23,443 nt of DNA from Bacteroidales bacterium (GTDB taxonomy: Bacteria; Bacteroidota; Bacteroidia; Bacteroidales; FEN-979). Positions 1-8,463 of this stretch are shown in pieces. Position numbers and translations under genes: made by a program. Position 1 is the stretch's first letter. Every line of letters starts with the position of its first letter. The notes beneath the pieces were generated by a model that was given only the letters and a program-made list of their open reading frames with translations, searched no databases and had not been told where the DNA came from. The stretch is taken from NCBI GenBank assembly GCA_023231005.1, contig JALNWG010000033.1:1-23443 (forward strand). The letters are read 5' to 3'.

Positions 1-459
1 AAGAATGGGTTTTACCTGGTTGAAAACAGCTTCTTCACCGCCAGCCATTACGACCAATGTTCCGGTTTCAGCCTGTTTCACGCTTCCTGATACGGGGGCA
101 TCAAGATAATGATGGTTGCCCTGTCGGCATAAAGCCGCCATCTCAACACTTATTCCGGCAGAAACAGTACTCATGTTGATGATGATCTTCCCGTTGATTC
201 CGCCGGGGTTTAACAACCCTTCGTCGCCAAGGAATATTTCCCTTACCGCCTGATCATCGGAAACCATGATCACGACCACATCGCTTTGTTTCATTAAATC
301 CAACGGGGAAGAGGCCACCGATGCTCCTTTCGATATCAGTTTTTCTTCTTTTCCTTTTGTGCGATTGTAAACGGTTACAGGATATCCTGCCTCAATAATC
401 CGCATCGACATGGGAGTTCCCATGTTTCCAAGTCCTATCCAGCCAATTTTCGTTTTCAT
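1..459 (-). CDS. NAD(P)-dependent oxidoreductase, 3-hydroxyisobutyrate dehydrogenase family (partial, C-terminus outside window)
   Basis: This is the N-terminal 153 codons of a beta-hydroxyacid dehydrogenase (6-phosphogluconate dehydrogenase superfamily). The family oxidises short beta-hydroxy acids or reduces small aldehydes with NAD(P) in the cytoplasm. The ATG is at 457-459. The Rossmann dinucleotide loop is clear (GLGNMG, G9-x-G11-x-x-G14). It is followed by YNRT at residues 31-34; an Arg after the Asn at the end of beta 2 often goes with NADP preference. NMST at 95-98 and the substrate-loop signature DAPVSGS at 120-126 are family hallmarks. The catalytic Lys lies beyond the window edge, so activity cannot be judged. 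The start lies only 14 bp past the stop of the upstream histidine kinase on the same strand, so the two are probably cotranscribed. Family assignment is secure; the substrate is not predictable. Confidence 0.93.
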   Translation of the reverse strand, partial: MKTKIGWIGLGNMGTPMSMRIIEAGYPVTVYNRTKGKEEKLISKGASVASSPLDLMKQSDVVVIMVSDDQAVREIFLGDEGLLNPGGINGKIIINMSTVSAGISVEMAALCRQGNHHYLDAPVSGSVKQAETGTLVVMAGGEEAVFNQVKPIL

Positions 460-473
460 GTGTTATTCATTTG

Positions 474-2705
474 TTATTTTCCAACAGGGATTGTGAAGGT
501 AAACACGCTTCCTTTTCCCGATTTGCTTTTAACCCATATCTTCCCGCCATGTCTTTCCACAAATTCTTTGCATAACAGCAAACCCAGTCCGCTGCCTTTT
601 TCTTTCTCCGTTCCTAATGTTGAGATTTTTTGATCCATTTTGAAAATGGAATCTATTGTCACAGATGGAATCCCCACACCCGAATCTTTCACCGAAATTT
701 CCATAAGATCATTCCGTACCACCACGGATATATGTATATTCCCGTCTTTCGGTGTAAATTTGATCGCATTGCTCAGCAAGTTACGGATAATGGTATCGAT
801 CATATTTTTATCGGCAAAAACAAAACAGTGATCGGGAATGGTATAGGTAATGGAGATTGACTTCTTTTTTGCCATGTCTTCCAGCAGTTGGATGGTATCC
901 CATAAATTGTTCTGCAAGTTGAACACTTCTGGAAGAAATTCGATGGTTCCTGTCTGGGTACGGGCCCATAACAACAAATTTTCTAACAAGTTGTAAGCCC
1001 GTTCGGCCGATATGCTGATGGTGTTGATATACTTTTGAATCTCTGTATCGTCCAACTCCTGATATTCGTTTTTGAGAACTCCGATGAACCCCAAAATCGT
1101 ATTAAACGGATTTTTCAGATCATGGGCTATAATGGAAAAGAATTTGTCTTTTGTGGCATTCAGATCTTTCAGCTCTTCGGCTTGTTTTATCAGCATCAAT
1201 TCCACGGTCTTCCGGTCGGTAATATCGGTAACAACTCCAAGAATTGCACTTTCATCACCATAGCGGATCAGTTTTGTACTTAATACGGTGTGCAATTTTT
1301 TCCCCTGTTTGGTTCTTATGGCATATTCATAAGGAGGAACTTCTTCCCCCTTCAGATGATGTCTGAACGCTTCCCTGATTTGTGTATGGTTTTCAGGATT
1401 AATCAGTTCCATGAAATCGAAATCGGGTAAATAAAGCTCTTCTTTTGTGTATCCCATGACAGATTCACACAGCGAATTTGCATAGACAATCTTTCCTTTG
1501 ATATTGATGAAAATCATATTGGGAGAATATTCCGCGAGGGAACGGAATTTCTCTTCTGATTCCATGAGTTTTTGCTGGATGTTTTTCCACTCGGTGATGT
1601 CTCTTTCAATAGAAAGTATCATCTGTTCCTCCCGGTAATTGATCAGCGAAAAATTAATCAGGAATTCAATGGGAATTCCGGCTTTATTAAAATGGACCGA
1701 TTCATAAGATTCCAGCGTTTTCTGCTCGAGTATTTGTTTGATCGTACGTTCTTCTCTCTGAACATCTTTCGTGAGTTTTTTCAGACTCATCCCGATCAGC
1801 TCCTCTTTCGGGAATCCATACGTCAGGCAGGCTTTCGTATTGGCTTCCAGGATGACTTCATCGTCAGGTCTGAAAATCAGAATGGAATCATTCGCCATTT
1901 CGAACAGGTTTTTGAATTCCTGTTCCGTTTTTTTCAGTGCCCATTCTGCCTTGATCTGAGCCGTTATATCATGCACCAATCCTTCGTGATACAGAATATT
2001 TCCCTTGTCGTCATGGTAGAACCATCTGAAATCTTCTACCCAGATCTCAGCCCCGTTCTTTTTTTTCACACGCACCACGACGAGTTCTTTTTCTTTATGG
2101 TCGGCAATGATTCTGACCCTGTCGGCGGGTTCAAAATAAACCTGGTTTTTGATATCGACTGCAAGCAGTTCTTCGCGGCTCTCAAAGCCAAGCATTTTCA
2201 CCAGGGCTGGATTGACTTCCACAAATCTCCCTTCAGCGGTGCTTTTATACACTCCCACGGGCATGTTTTCGACCAGGTTCCTGAACAATTCTTCGCTTTC
2301 CCTGAGCGCTTTCTCGTTTTTTTTTCGTTCGGTGATATCTTTGACAATCGATTGGATTCGGGTATCACCCCCCCAATCAATACGGTTCAGGGTAACTGTT
2401 GTGTCAATTTCGCTTCCGTCTTTCTTTCTGTGTCTCCAGTAAAAGCGCTGGGGTGTTCCTTTCAAAGCAAGCTGAATATGATCCTGAGCTATTATTCTCG
2501 ACTCCAGTCCGTCAGGCTGAATATCGGGGCTGAATTCCCAGGGGGAGTGACCGATAATATCTTCTCTGTTACAACCATATATTTTAAGTGCCATCTGGTT
2601 GCACTTGATAAAGAGTCTATCGTCCATGATCACGATCGCATCGTTAGCGCTTTCAAATAAAACCTGGTATAAGGCTTCATGATTGAATTTACTGAGAGGC
2701 TTCAT
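474..2705 (-). CDS. Soluble multi-PAS sensor histidine kinase
   Basis: A 743-residue two-component sensor kinase with no transmembrane segment or signal peptide, so probably cytoplasmic. Four PAS/PAC units follow one another at about residues 8-128, 136-255, 261-375 and 384-502. Each ends in a PAC-type motif (VKDITERK, VHDITAQ, ERDITEWK, VTDITDRK). The HisKA dimerisation helix follows with the phospho-acceptor His528 in the motif FFSIIAHDLKNPF. The HATPase_c domain has the N box around Asn646 (NLLSNAIKFTP), the G1 box DSGVGIP at 674-680 and the G2 box GSGLGLLLCKEF from 704. All catalytic boxes are intact. There is no receiver or output domain and no response regulator beside it, so it is an orphan kinase here. 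The PAS domains presumably sense an internal redox, ligand or energy cue, but no cofactor residue is identifiable by eye. It is followed 14 bp later by the dehydrogenase gene. Confidence 0.95.
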   Translation of the reverse strand: MKPLSKFNHEALYQVLFESANDAIVIMDDRLFIKCNQMALKIYGCNREDIIGHSPWEFSPDIQPDGLESRIIAQDHIQLALKGTPQRFYWRHRKKDGSEIDTTVTLNRIDWGGDTRIQSIVKDITERKKNEKALRESEELFRNLVENMPVGVYKSTAEGRFVEVNPALVKMLGFESREELLAVDIKNQVYFEPADRVRIIADHKEKELVVVRVKKKNGAEIWVEDFRWFYHDDKGNILYHEGLVHDITAQIKAEWALKKTEQEFKNLFEMANDSILIFRPDDEVILEANTKACLTYGFPKEELIGMSLKKLTKDVQREERTIKQILEQKTLESYESVHFNKAGIPIEFLINFSLINYREEQMILSIERDITEWKNIQQKLMESEEKFRSLAEYSPNMIFINIKGKIVYANSLCESVMGYTKEELYLPDFDFMELINPENHTQIREAFRHHLKGEEVPPYEYAIRTKQGKKLHTVLSTKLIRYGDESAILGVVTDITDRKTVELMLIKQAEELKDLNATKDKFFSIIAHDLKNPFNTILGFIGVLKNEYQELDDTEIQKYINTISISAERAYNLLENLLLWARTQTGTIEFLPEVFNLQNNLWDTIQLLEDMAKKKSISITYTIPDHCFVFADKNMIDTIIRNLLSNAIKFTPKDGNIHISVVVRNDLMEISVKDSGVGIPSVTIDSIFKMDQKISTLGTEKEKGSGLGLLLCKEFVERHGGKIWVKSKSGKGSVFTFTIPVGK

Positions 2706-2840
2706 AATAGTTGGTATTTATAGTTTCATACCAGAATAATCATAAAACAGAATCTGATGCAACAGCATTGATTTGGTATTTCAAGATAACGTGAATATAC
2801 GAAAATGTTGTACTTGGTTAGCGGAAAAAAGTAATCAAAA

Positions 2841-2871
2841 AAGCCCTCAATCCAATGATGGCTGAGGGCTT
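2841..2871 (-). terminator. Rho-independent terminator of the C10 peptidase gene (possibly bidirectional)
   Basis: A perfect 9-bp stem, AAGCCCTCA (2841-2849) with TGAGGGCTT (2863-2871), and a 13-nt loop. On the minus strand the stem is followed by a T-rich run (complement of the A tract at 2825-2840), which places it about 30 nt past the stop of the C10 peptidase gene. The plus side also has a T-rich tail. It separates the peptidase from the histidine kinase, so the kinase needs its own promoter in 2706-2840. Confidence 0.85.
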
Positions 2872-2904
2872 TTATTTTTAGTGATTCTTGCGTTTATACG
2901 CAGA

Positions 2905-5520
2905 TCATTTTATGATCGAAATCTTCCTGGAAACCGTTCCGGAGGTGGTCATGGCCTGCAATATGTAAAGGCCTTGAGAAAGGGTTGATACGGAGATCCT
3001 GCTGATTGCACCTTGCTGTGAAGGTGTAGTTCTCAGTACAATTCTTCCGTCGGTAGATAGAACGACACACGCTGATATTTTTAAACTCCCGGTCAGATCT
3101 TTCATGAAAATTTCGTCACGGGCCGGATTGGGATAGACCAACAATTCGTTGGCATTATCTGGTTCCTGCATACCCAATGGATTTTTGCTGATATCGATGT
3201 ATAACTGATACAATCCTGTTTTGGCAATAAAATTGGGCGATACAAGTAAAACTACGGTGCCGCCGTTCATTACTTCTATTTTGGATGGTTTGTTGTTGTT
3301 GCACGGGGATTTCCATACGGTATCCTGAAGTAACCTGTAGTTCAGATCTCCATTAAGCGGGTTTGAATGGGTAGAATCATACTCCGACTCGGCGAGACTT
3401 ACATTGACAACATAGGAGTTTCCAGCGGGTAGTGCCACGGTATAAAAGTCAAAATCTTTGCCAGTATGACAATTAGCATTCTGGAGTTTAATCTGAGTTT
3501 GGTTACCAGAAAATGAAACCGGTAGCACTGTTGCTATTTGAATGCTGTCGTTGGGTTCATATTTATCTGGAGAAAGCGGTTGGGCATTGACCTGTACTCT
3601 GACCGGGTTCGGATAGCCGGTGGAGCCTATTAATTTCCATTCCTGGCTTCCTGCAGGGATATACCATAAGGCGATCATATAACTTCCCGCGCCGTTGTTG
3701 ATCCTGCTCGAACTGAAAGATAACTCTCCGGAGGAGGCTCCGGCCGGGAGATTGAAATTGGCCTTTTGTTCAATGGTATTCATATAAATCCCATCAATAT
3801 CATGAATGGCCAGATTGAGGCTCCCTGAAAAATCGGTACTTCCATTGTTTCTGATCTCAAGTTTCACATTAACAGGTTGGCCCTGGGTGAGAACAACCCC
3901 TGGAGATATCGTCATCCCGGAAGCCATTCCGATGTTATCCGGATTGATTACTTTTACTTCAGTGTTATTTATATACGACAAGGTATCTCCCACTTCAACC
4001 CAGCCTGTATTGCCGGACTTATACATGATCACGATGTTGTATTCTCCCGGTAGCATGACCGGCAGGCCACTGTTTTTAAAGGTAATGCCATCTGTAAAAT
4101 GTTCTCCGGAATTGAGGGTGATCCCGTTTTTGATCTCAACCATATCGATAAACACCTCATTGGTATCGAAGATGGCAGCAGCGATGTCACCATTAAAGGC
4201 TTTCAGGTCGTTGTTGTAGATATCGGTATGGAACGAAAGGGAGTCTTCATACTTAATGGTCGATGCAACTGAGGTAACCGGAGCATTCAGGTTGAGCTTG
4301 AAATACAGGTTCTGGGCTGCTCCGGGCTTGATTCCTAACAACGCCGAATGGCTGCAAACGTAATTGTCGCCGTACGGGGTCAGTGCGTTGATCTCAAAAT
4401 AGCCGTTGGCGATTCCGCCCCATCCCCAATTGAAGTGGAATTTGTTGTTGTTGTCATAACCGTCGCAAATAAAACAATGACCTCCCCCCTTGGGACCCGG
4501 ATCATAAGCCGTATACATAACAGGCCGGCTCGCATCCAGATCCTCTTTAAGAAAGTCGATCCATTGATAGTCGGGATAATTGTTGCGGTTAAGACCATGC
4601 AAAGTAGCGGCATATCCGAAATAGGTCACGAGCGCTTTTTCACTGCACGACATGGAGGTATCACCGGCAGAGATCATCCAGGCACCACTTCCTCCCACCG
4701 ATGCCAATCCGTATTCCATTTTTGCTGAAATGCCACAATGATACATCAATGTGGCTACTGCCTTGTTTTCAGAAGTCAACGATCCGGTATCAGGCATTGC
4801 AGCCCAGTTGTACCGGGTGTCGCCGAAATTTGCCGACAAGGTGCCATATTTTTTGGTATCGTACGAATAGAACCCCGTACCTGTTTTGGGATAGTTATAA
4901 TATTTCATAACCATGGCCATCGCCGTTGCCACACAACCCGTTACGGTGAGTTTAGCGGAGTCTTTGTTCATGGGACAAAGGGTGTTATAATACGGAGACT
5001 GCGACCATGTTAACCGAATCAGCGGTTCAACGCCAGCAACCCCCTTTGACTGAACCGGGGTTTTTGTGGCCGGGGTAAGATATTTTTCCCATTCAGATTC
5101 TGTTTCCGGAGTGGCTTCCAGTTTTCTGGTGACAGCAAATTTTATTTGTTCCTCATAATTGTTCAACCAGGCCGATAATGCCGGGGGCAGATTGGCTTTT
5201 GAAAAATAAGATGTCGTGGAATAACCCAGGATCGGGGTGACGGCATCGTCGCCTGAAATGATGATGAATCCAGGTATTTCCGTGAAACTGAAGACATAAT
5301 AAGCAGGCAATGTACTACCTCCCCGGAAGTTATCCGATCCGGTACTACCGGGAGCGTATATTAGTTTGAGATCTCCTGGCGTTTTACCCTGAAACCGAGC
5401 GGATAGTTTTGTGATAAAATTAAAGCCAATCGTTTTCGCTGTATTTTCATCGACAGGTTTGGCGCTCACCATGAAGAATGTCACAAAAGACAGAATAAAA
5501 AGAACATACATTTTTTTCAT
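2905..5520 (-). CDS. Secreted C10-family (streptopain-like) cysteine peptidase with T9SS sorting domain
   Basis: An 871-residue exported cysteine peptidase. The signal peptide covers about residues 1-20. A SpeB-type propeptide follows (about 22-140, with PGFIIISGDDAVTPILGYS at 83-101). The C10 catalytic domain (about 160-395) has the nucleophile Cys196 in TGCVATAMAMVMKYY, the catalytic His348 in GGHCFICDGYD, and the NWGWGG motif at 364-369. Beta-sandwich, CARDB-like modules fill about 405-645. A PPC-like module opens at about 653 (YEPNDSIQIATVLPVSF). The type A T9SS sorting domain is at 790-871 (VYPNPARDEIFM ... GLYILQAM ... SRKISIIK). By family knowledge the zymogen is exported through Sec and then T9SS, and the prodomain is removed. 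It is much longer than SpeB (about 400 residues) because of the C-terminal modules. It is divergent from the metallopeptidase gene at 5757 and has its own terminator at 2841-2871. Confidence 0.95.
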   Translation of the reverse strand: MKKMYVLFILSFVTFFMVSAKPVDENTAKTIGFNFITKLSARFQGKTPGDLKLIYAPGSTGSDNFRGGSTLPAYYVFSFTEIPGFIIISGDDAVTPILGYSTTSYFSKANLPPALSAWLNNYEEQIKFAVTRKLEATPETESEWEKYLTPATKTPVQSKGVAGVEPLIRLTWSQSPYYNTLCPMNKDSAKLTVTGCVATAMAMVMKYYNYPKTGTGFYSYDTKKYGTLSANFGDTRYNWAAMPDTGSLTSENKAVATLMYHCGISAKMEYGLASVGGSGAWMISAGDTSMSCSEKALVTYFGYAATLHGLNRNNYPDYQWIDFLKEDLDASRPVMYTAYDPGPKGGGHCFICDGYDNNNKFHFNWGWGGIANGYFEINALTPYGDNYVCSHSALLGIKPGAAQNLYFKLNLNAPVTSVASTIKYEDSLSFHTDIYNNDLKAFNGDIAAAIFDTNEVFIDMVEIKNGITLNSGEHFTDGITFKNSGLPVMLPGEYNIVIMYKSGNTGWVEVGDTLSYINNTEVKVINPDNIGMASGMTISPGVVLTQGQPVNVKLEIRNNGSTDFSGSLNLAIHDIDGIYMNTIEQKANFNLPAGASSGELSFSSSRINNGAGSYMIALWYIPAGSQEWKLIGSTGYPNPVRVQVNAQPLSPDKYEPNDSIQIATVLPVSFSGNQTQIKLQNANCHTGKDFDFYTVALPAGNSYVVNVSLAESEYDSTHSNPLNGDLNYRLLQDTVWKSPCNNNKPSKIEVMNGGTVVLLVSPNFIAKTGLYQLYIDISKNPLGMQEPDNANELLVYPNPARDEIFMKDLTGSLKISACVVLSTDGRIVLRTTPSQQGAISRISVSTLSQGLYILQAMTTSGTVSRKISIIK

Positions 5521-5595
5521 AGCATGGGGTTTTTTGATGAATGTAAAGATAATCTTATTTTTAACATAAAAAAGTTCTCCAAGATTTTAATATCA

Positions 5596-5603
5596 TACTT
5601 TTG
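5596..5603 (+). promoter_or_regulatory. Candidate Bacteroidota -7 box (TACTTTTG) for the metallopeptidase gene
   Basis: TACTTTTG fits the Bacteroidota -7 consensus TAnnTTTG. A partial -33 element (TTC, 5573-5575) lies 20 nt upstream. It sits in the 236-bp divergent gap between the C10 peptidase and the metallopeptidase and points toward the latter, which would leave a leader of about 145 nt. No comparable element was found for the minus-strand gene. The match is short and may be chance. Confidence 0.3.
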
Positions 5604-5756
5604 GGAGTTTAAAATCATGGTGCAATTGTTTTTCGGAAAATAAAATGCCATAATTTGTCACCCTGTCAGGATAAAACTGGTTATTAATCTTCCTTGCGAA
5701 GTAAACGAAAAGCAAGTAAATGCTCGTTTTTTAGTTGATTTCTTTAAAAATGGATT

Positions 5757-7133
5757 ATGAAAAAATTATTGTATGGTGTATTTTTGATTGTATTTATTTT
5801 TAATCAGTCGATATCGGGAATTCCTGTTTCTTTTTTATATAAGCTGAAAATTGAACCGGGTATCATGCATGTAAATCTTGAATATACACCCATATTATCG
5901 GATAGTACGACATTTAAATATGGAAATGTTTTTTATGGTGGGATGAAAGATTTACTGAACAGTATGGTAAATATTCATTCTTCAGCGCAATTTAAAATTG
6001 ATTCGGCTGGTAGCAGGATAACCTTTTATTATCATGAAAAAACGCCGGTAAAGATCAGTTATGATATTGTTGATACCCATAAACCTGAACATAAAGTTGT
6101 AGGTGAAATGTTTCGTCCAATCATTACAAATGATTACTTTTTTTCTTTATCCCATACCCTTTTTCTTACCCCTGATATTGATGAAAAACTGAACGGTCGT
6201 CTTTTGATGTCGGTGACATTGCAAAAAAAGCCTGCATTTCCCATGTATTTTAGTTTTGCACCTGAAATGAAGCCAGGGCAGACGGTCACTTTAAAATTGT
6301 CGGATGGTCTTGATGCATTGATTACCGGAGCCACCGATCTTCATATTGAAAAGCGGGAGATGGCGGGCATTAAAAATTATATTGTTCTGCGCATTAATAA
6401 GAATAATAGTTATAATCTGAAACGCTTTATGGATTATTTTGATACGTTTCTTCCTGCCATGACAAACTTCTGGGGAAATCTAAATGGTTCCTATTACACC
6501 CTGGTTGCCTCGTCGTTTCTGGATATAAAGTATCATGATATATCAGGAACGGCGTTCAATAGCGGTTTTCATGTAAAGTTTTCGGGCGATACCATTCTGG
6601 TAAATGAAACGGTATTGATTACCATTTCGCACGAAATTATGCATCGTTATATTGGAACAGGATGCGTTGCGATTGACGACAACAATCAATGGTTTAACGA
6701 AGGTTTTACCGATTATACAACATGGTATTTACTTTCACAATGTGGGGATATAACGGCTGATAGATTTAATCAGTTGGTTAAGGAAACGTTTGAACAGTTA
6801 TCGGTAAATCCGGTAAGAAATACCCCGAATGATGAGATCATGAAACACTTCTGGGAAAATCATAATTATGAGAAATTGCCTTATAACAGAGGCGCGTTAT
6901 TTGCTGCATATATTGACAAGAGAATTACTGAATTAAGCAACGGAACAGCTACTTTTCGTGATTTTATGCGAAGCCTTAAAACCTTGGCTGAAGAAAAGAA
7001 AAAGCTACTTACCGTTGATGATTTCATTTCAACAGCATCCAAGTATATACCTGAAGACGAAATCAGGAATTCTGTCCAAAAATATATTATTCAAGGGGAA
7101 ATGATTCCTGAAAAACTGATTTTCAATCAATAA
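5757..7133 (+). CDS. Exported gluzincin metallopeptidase (M1/M61-like)
   Basis: A 458-residue zinc metallopeptidase of the gluzincin (MA) clan. The signal peptide covers about residues 1-21 (MKKLLYGVFLIVFIFNQSISG). The N-terminal half is beta-rich, as in M1/M61 enzymes. The zinc motif HEIMH is at 292-296, with Glu293 as general base. The third ligand is Glu315 in WFNEGFTDY, 19 residues after the second His, the normal gluzincin spacing. A Tyr376-containing segment (LPYNRGALFAAYID) matches the transition-state Tyr region of M1/M61. No T9SS sorting domain follows, so it may stay periplasmic or be released another way. It is shorter than typical M61 glycyl aminopeptidases, which carry a PDZ domain at the C-terminus; none is seen here. 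Base composition looks more AT-rich than the divergent C10 gene. The substrate is unknown; it may trim peptides made by the neighbouring endopeptidase, which is inference. Confidence 0.88.
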   Translation: MKKLLYGVFLIVFIFNQSISGIPVSFLYKLKIEPGIMHVNLEYTPILSDSTTFKYGNVFYGGMKDLLNSMVNIHSSAQFKIDSAGSRITFYYHEKTPVKISYDIVDTHKPEHKVVGEMFRPIITNDYFFSLSHTLFLTPDIDEKLNGRLLMSVTLQKKPAFPMYFSFAPEMKPGQTVTLKLSDGLDALITGATDLHIEKREMAGIKNYIVLRINKNNSYNLKRFMDYFDTFLPAMTNFWGNLNGSYYTLVASSFLDIKYHDISGTAFNSGFHVKFSGDTILVNETVLITISHEIMHRYIGTGCVAIDDNNQWFNEGFTDYTTWYLLSQCGDITADRFNQLVKETFEQLSVNPVRNTPNDEIMKHFWENHNYEKLPYNRGALFAAYIDKRITELSNGTATFRDFMRSLKTLAEEKKKLLTVDDFISTASKYIPEDEIRNSVQKYIIQGEMIPEKLIFNQ

Positions 7134-7175
7134 AAAGAGATGGTCAGATTGTCCGGAATTATACGCTCTGAAATT

Positions 7176-7325
7176 GTTACGGGATGTTTCCCAATTGAAA
7201 TTGGGAGAAATCTTCAAATCCTTCATCTCCTGCGTTCCGGGGACAGAAGTGTTATCCGTTTTTTTGCAAGAAGAAATCACAGGAATGAACAAAAACAGGA
7301 TGAGAATTCTATAATTATATGACAT
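7176..7325 (-). pseudogene. 5' remnant of a Bacteroidota lipoprotein gene
   Basis: An ATG at 7323-7325 opens a minus-strand frame with a convincing lipoprotein leader: MSYNYRILILFLFIPVISSC, lipobox VISS-C with Cys20. It is followed by KKTDNTSVPGTQEMKDLKISPNFNWETSRN (residues 21-50). The stretch MKDLKISPNFNWETSRN resembles the start of large surface lipoproteins of Bacteroidetes in which a short leader precedes a MxDLxVxxxFxWxT segment. After about residue 50 the frame turns into sequence without domain character and runs backwards into the end of the metallopeptidase gene. I read it as the truncated 5' end of a much longer gene whose body has been deleted. The alternative is a chance ORF, but the lipobox plus the conserved-looking segment argue against that. 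The exact family is unverified. Confidence 0.6.
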
Positions 7326-7387
7326 GACTATGGATTTTTAACAAAAAAACACGTTATAAAGGCTAAAAGAAAAATGAATACAACTAT

Positions 7388-7403
7388 GATCTTAAAATAG
7401 ATC
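7388..7403. repeat. Short inverted repeat just upstream of the Ntn amidase start
   Basis: GATCT (7388-7392) and AGATC (7399-7403) form a 5-bp inverted repeat with a 6-nt spacer, ending 4 nt before the ATG at 7408. It would cover the ribosome-binding region in the mRNA or could serve as an operator. It is short enough to be chance. Confidence 0.25.
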
Positions 7404-7407
7404 TAAC

Positions 7408-8463
7408 ATGAAAACAACAGCAAAAATGTGCATTGTGATCACCGGGATGATCATCATGAATTGGAGTTTTACAAATACCATTCTGGCTTGTTCCAGGGTG
7501 ATGTATGAAGGTACCAACGGGATGGTCATTACCGCCCGTTCCATGGATTGGAAAACCGATGTTGGAACCAATTTATGGATTTTTCCAAGAGGGATGGTAC
7601 GCAATGGAGAAGCAGGTGCGAATTCCATACGGTGGATTTCCAAATATGGGAGTGTTGTTGCTTCTGCATTTGAGATTTCGACCTGTGACGGGATGAACGA
7701 AAAAGGGCTTGTAGCCAACATCCTTTGGCTTGCAGAATCAGATTATCCTAAACATGACGGGAAGAGGCCCGGTCTTTCGATTGCTGCATGGGTTCAATAT
7801 GTGCTGGATAATTTCGCCACGGTCGACGAGGTGGTTCGGGAATTGCAAAAAGAAACTTTTACCGTTGGCACAACCGATATCCCGGGCAGTACTGAAGGGC
7901 TTGCCACACTCCATCTTTCAGTGTCCGACCCTAGTGGAGATAATGCCATCTTCGAATACCTTCATGGAAAGCTTGTCATTCATCATGACAAGTCCTATCA
8001 TGTTATGACGAATTCTCCGATATTTGAAAAACAGCTTGCATTGGATGAATACTGGAAAGAGGTTGGAGGGACCACAATGCTGCCGGGTACAAACCGGGCT
8101 GCAGACCGGTTTGTAAGGGCTTCATTTTATATCAATGCCATTCCTAAAACCGATAATACCAGAGTTGCACTTGCAAGTGTTTTCAGTGTAATCAGGAACT
8201 GTTCGGCTCCTTATGGCATCTCCACTTCGAATCAACCAAACATTTCAAGTACCCGTTGGAGAACTGTTTATGACCAGAGAGATAAGGTGTTTTACTTTGA
8301 ATCGGTCTTGTCTCCCGAAATATTCTGGATCGATTTCAAGGATGTAGACTTTTCCGAGAAAGCTCCTGTAAAGAAACTCGACCTGGTCAACGGAGATATT
8401 TATTCCAAAAATGCCGTGAAAGATTTTAAAATAGCCCAGCCTTTTAAATTCAGAGGGATCTGA
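7408..8463 (+). CDS. Exported Ntn-hydrolase of the choloylglycine hydrolase / penicillin V acylase family
   Basis: A 351-residue linear-amide C-N hydrolase (peptidase family C59). Members cleave amide bonds of conjugated bile salts, penicillin V or N-acyl homoserine lactones. The leader (about residues 1-27, ending ILA) is removed so that Cys28 becomes the N-terminal nucleophile (CSRVMYEG). Relative to Cys28 as residue 1, Arg44 is at position 17 and Asp47 at position 20 (ITARSMDW), both exactly the family catalytic positions. Asn202 in TNSPIFEKQL falls at position 175, and RFVRAS (234-239) holds the conserved Arg region. MNEKGLVANILWL at 96-108 is the family signature around the substrate Asn. 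All key residues are present, so the enzyme should be active, probably in the periplasm. Whether it is a bile salt hydrolase, penicillin acylase or quorum-quenching acylase cannot be told by eye. The start is the ATG at 7408. Confidence 0.93.
   Translation: MKTTAKMCIVITGMIIMNWSFTNTILACSRVMYEGTNGMVITARSMDWKTDVGTNLWIFPRGMVRNGEAGANSIRWISKYGSVVASAFEISTCDGMNEKGLVANILWLAESDYPKHDGKRPGLSIAAWVQYVLDNFATVDEVVRELQKETFTVGTTDIPGSTEGLATLHLSVSDPSGDNAIFEYLHGKLVIHHDKSYHVMTNSPIFEKQLALDEYWKEVGGTTMLPGTNRAADRFVRASFYINAIPKTDNTRVALASVFSVIRNCSAPYGISTSNQPNISSTRWRTVYDQRDKVFYFESVLSPEIFWIDFKDVDFSEKAPVKKLDLVNGDIYSKNAVKDFKIAQPFKFRGI

Noticed and set aside
1572..2660. A 362-codon open frame on the plus strand
   Set aside because: It lies wholly antisense to the four-PAS kinase, whose motifs are unmistakable; the antisense product has no domain character and reflects codon bias of the real gene.
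2712..2733. TGGTAT/ATACCA inverted repeat just upstream of the kinase start
   Set aside because: Only 6 bp with a 10-nt spacer in AT-rich DNA; no T run and no -7 box next to it, so not supportable as an operator or terminator.
3806..5013. Several plus-strand open frames opposite the C10 peptidase
   Set aside because: All are antisense shadows of a gene with intact catalytic motifs and a sorting tail.
7140..7322. Plus-strand 60-codon frame after the metallopeptidase gene
   Set aside because: No leader, domain or ribosome-binding site; the minus-strand lipoprotein leader is the more convincing reading of the same DNA.
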